Source: Prescottella defluvii (lineage in GTDB: Bacteria; Actinomycetota; Actinomycetes; Mycobacteriales; Mycobacteriaceae). Taken from it: a stretch of DNA of 64,000 nt. Under the pieces are notes generated by a model. The model searched no databases, was not told the DNA's origin, and saw only the letters and a program-made list of their open reading frames with translations. Below are positions 63,014 through 64,000 of this stretch, piece by piece. Numbering within the stretch: the stretch's first letter is position 1; every line of letters begins with the position of its first letter. The DNA is taken from positions 3,286,001 to 3,350,000 of the forward strand of contig CP121458.1 of assembly GCA_029690005.1 (NCBI GenBank). The letters are read 5' to 3'. The position numbers and the translations under genes were made by a program.

Positions 63014-64000
63014 CTACGAGCCGCCCGACGATCCATTCGACGAGCCCGAGCCGACGCAGCTGGCCGGCGGATCGACGAGCGAGCAGAACGCCTGGGGCAT
63101 CACCGGCCGGTAGTCCGCCGGTACGCCGCCGTCCGCGATGATGGTCCGGTACGTCGCGACGGCATCGGTGGCACGACGGGTCAGCGTCGGATCGGTGAGT
63201 GCGTCGACCGTGTACAACCCGAATCGGGACGGTACGTGCCCCATTCGTAGTTGTCGGTGATCGACCAGTAGTTGTAACCGATCACGTCGGCGCCGTCCTC
63301 CCTGGCGCGCTCGATCCAGTAGATGTGATCGCGCAGGTGGTCCGAGCGGGTGTAGCCGTCGGGGCGGGGTTTGCCGTCGTCGGTGGGCATGCCGTTCTCC
63401 ACGACGTACAGCGGCATGCCGGGCAGCTTGCGGTGGTACGCCATGAGCGCGTGGTAGATCCCGTCGGGTTGCGGCACCACGTCGTAGAAGCGGTCGGTGG
63501 CCGCGGCGATCGCCGACGCATTGTCGAGCGAGACCCCGTAGTAGTAGTCGATTCCGAGGAAATCCAGCTTGTCGGTCACCCGGTCCACGAACAACCGGTC
63601 GAGCGTCCCGAAGATCGCAGGAATGAACGCGAGATTGCTGCCGACCCGTGCCGCCGGGTCGAGTTGGTGGATCCGGTCGTAGATCGCACGGTGGGCGCGC
63701 ACCAGTCCGTCGAACATCTTCGGCGCGTCACCCAGCGAGATCCCGCCGAAGGTCAGTTCCTTCTGCGCATACGCCGTCGGCTCGTTGAAGGTGATCCAGA
63801 TCGCGCCGGCGTCCTTGTAGCGGTCGACGACCTTCTCGGCGTTCACCAGCCAGTCGTCGGCCGTCCGGGGGTCGGCCCAGCCGCCGCGGTCCGCAATCCA
63901 GCCCGGGTACACCCAGTGGTCGAGCGTGATCATCGGCGTCATCCCGTGGCTGCGGATGCGCCGGACGACGTCGTCGTAGTAGGCGAACTCGGCCTCGTCC
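63014..64000 (-). CDS. Glycoside hydrolase family 1 beta-glucosidase, 5' end outside the window (frameshift near 63225)
   Basis: Retaining beta-glycosidase, TIM barrel. The acid/base Glu is in WITFNEPTAYA and the nucleophile Glu in LYVVENGMPTDD. Further landmarks are ITLDHWVYPGWI and IGYNYWSITDNYEWG (aglycone and sugar contacts). One break near 63225 precedes the end FGLYTVDALTDPTLTRRATD. The Gly/Ser-rich C-terminus (GSGSSNGSSGGS) is unusual and suggests an extracytoplasmic or anchored enzyme. The reading frame is open to the right edge (EAEFAYYDDVVRRIRSHGM), so the N-terminus lies beyond 64000. Confidence 0.92.

Overview
The window is G+C-rich, densely coded DNA from an actinomycete of the order Mycobacteriales, most likely Rhodococcus or a close relative (inference). 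Signature neighbourhoods of that order are present: glnX-glnH-pknG, bioB-bsaP-DUF2567 next to a BioQ-like TetR regulator, and nrtR-nadA-nadB-nadC. I see no tRNA, rRNA, CRISPR array, insertion sequence or prophage gene. About two thirds of the recognisable genes are interrupted by frame breaks, including genes that should be indispensable such as nadA/B/C. In nine cases I resolved by eye, the family-consistent frame returns if one base is added to a short G or C run. The breaks are therefore best read as sequence errors. I annotate whole genes across them and mark only clear remnants as pseudogenes.

Layout. 0-10 kb: a SARP/AfsR-type regulator, a FAD-linked oxidoreductase, a lipoprotein, an HtrA-like protease, a thiolase remnant, a lipoprotein tyrosine phosphatase and a large secreted protein. 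10-19 kb: an MBL hydrolase, a stand-alone mraY, a secreted lipase and the glnX-glnH-pknG glutamate-sensing operon. 19-28 kb: an SDR, small unknown proteins, an Lnt-like N-acyltransferase with Ser in place of the catalytic Cys, a dienelactone hydrolase, an aldo/keto reductase, a flavin reductase, a PI-PLC-like protein and a tauE-fadR operon with a FadR-type operator.

28.7-39.2 kb is the most unusual part: an eleven-gene, same-strand, mostly overlapping cluster facing a convergent IclR regulator. It encodes an MFS importer, a VOC protein, an SDR, a BKACE (DUF849), two tandem paralogous small proteins I do not recognise, DhaK- and DhaL-like kinase subunits, a second BKACE, a sugar-acid-type IlvD/Edd dehydratase and a second SDR. 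A perfect 17-bp palindrome lies 22 bp before the first start codon. Together this looks like an undescribed pathway for a hydroxylated carboxylic acid: import, dehydration, oxidation, phosphorylation and retro-Claisen cleavage.

39-52 kb: biotin synthase with its auxiliary protein and two tandem palindromic operators, an AlkZ-like winged-helix protein, an MFS exporter, an alpha/beta hydrolase, an AhpD-like protein followed by a sigma-factor remnant, an F420-type oxidoreductase, an MBL protein, then NrtR and the de novo NAD operon closed by a strong hairpin. 52-64 kb: a large LuxR-type ATPase regulator converging on gadB across a GC hairpin, gadB behind a YhgE/Pip exporter and its degenerate ABC partner, an amidohydrolase, a membrane protein, an SRPBCC protein, a LysE exporter and a GH1 beta-glucosidase that runs off the right edge.
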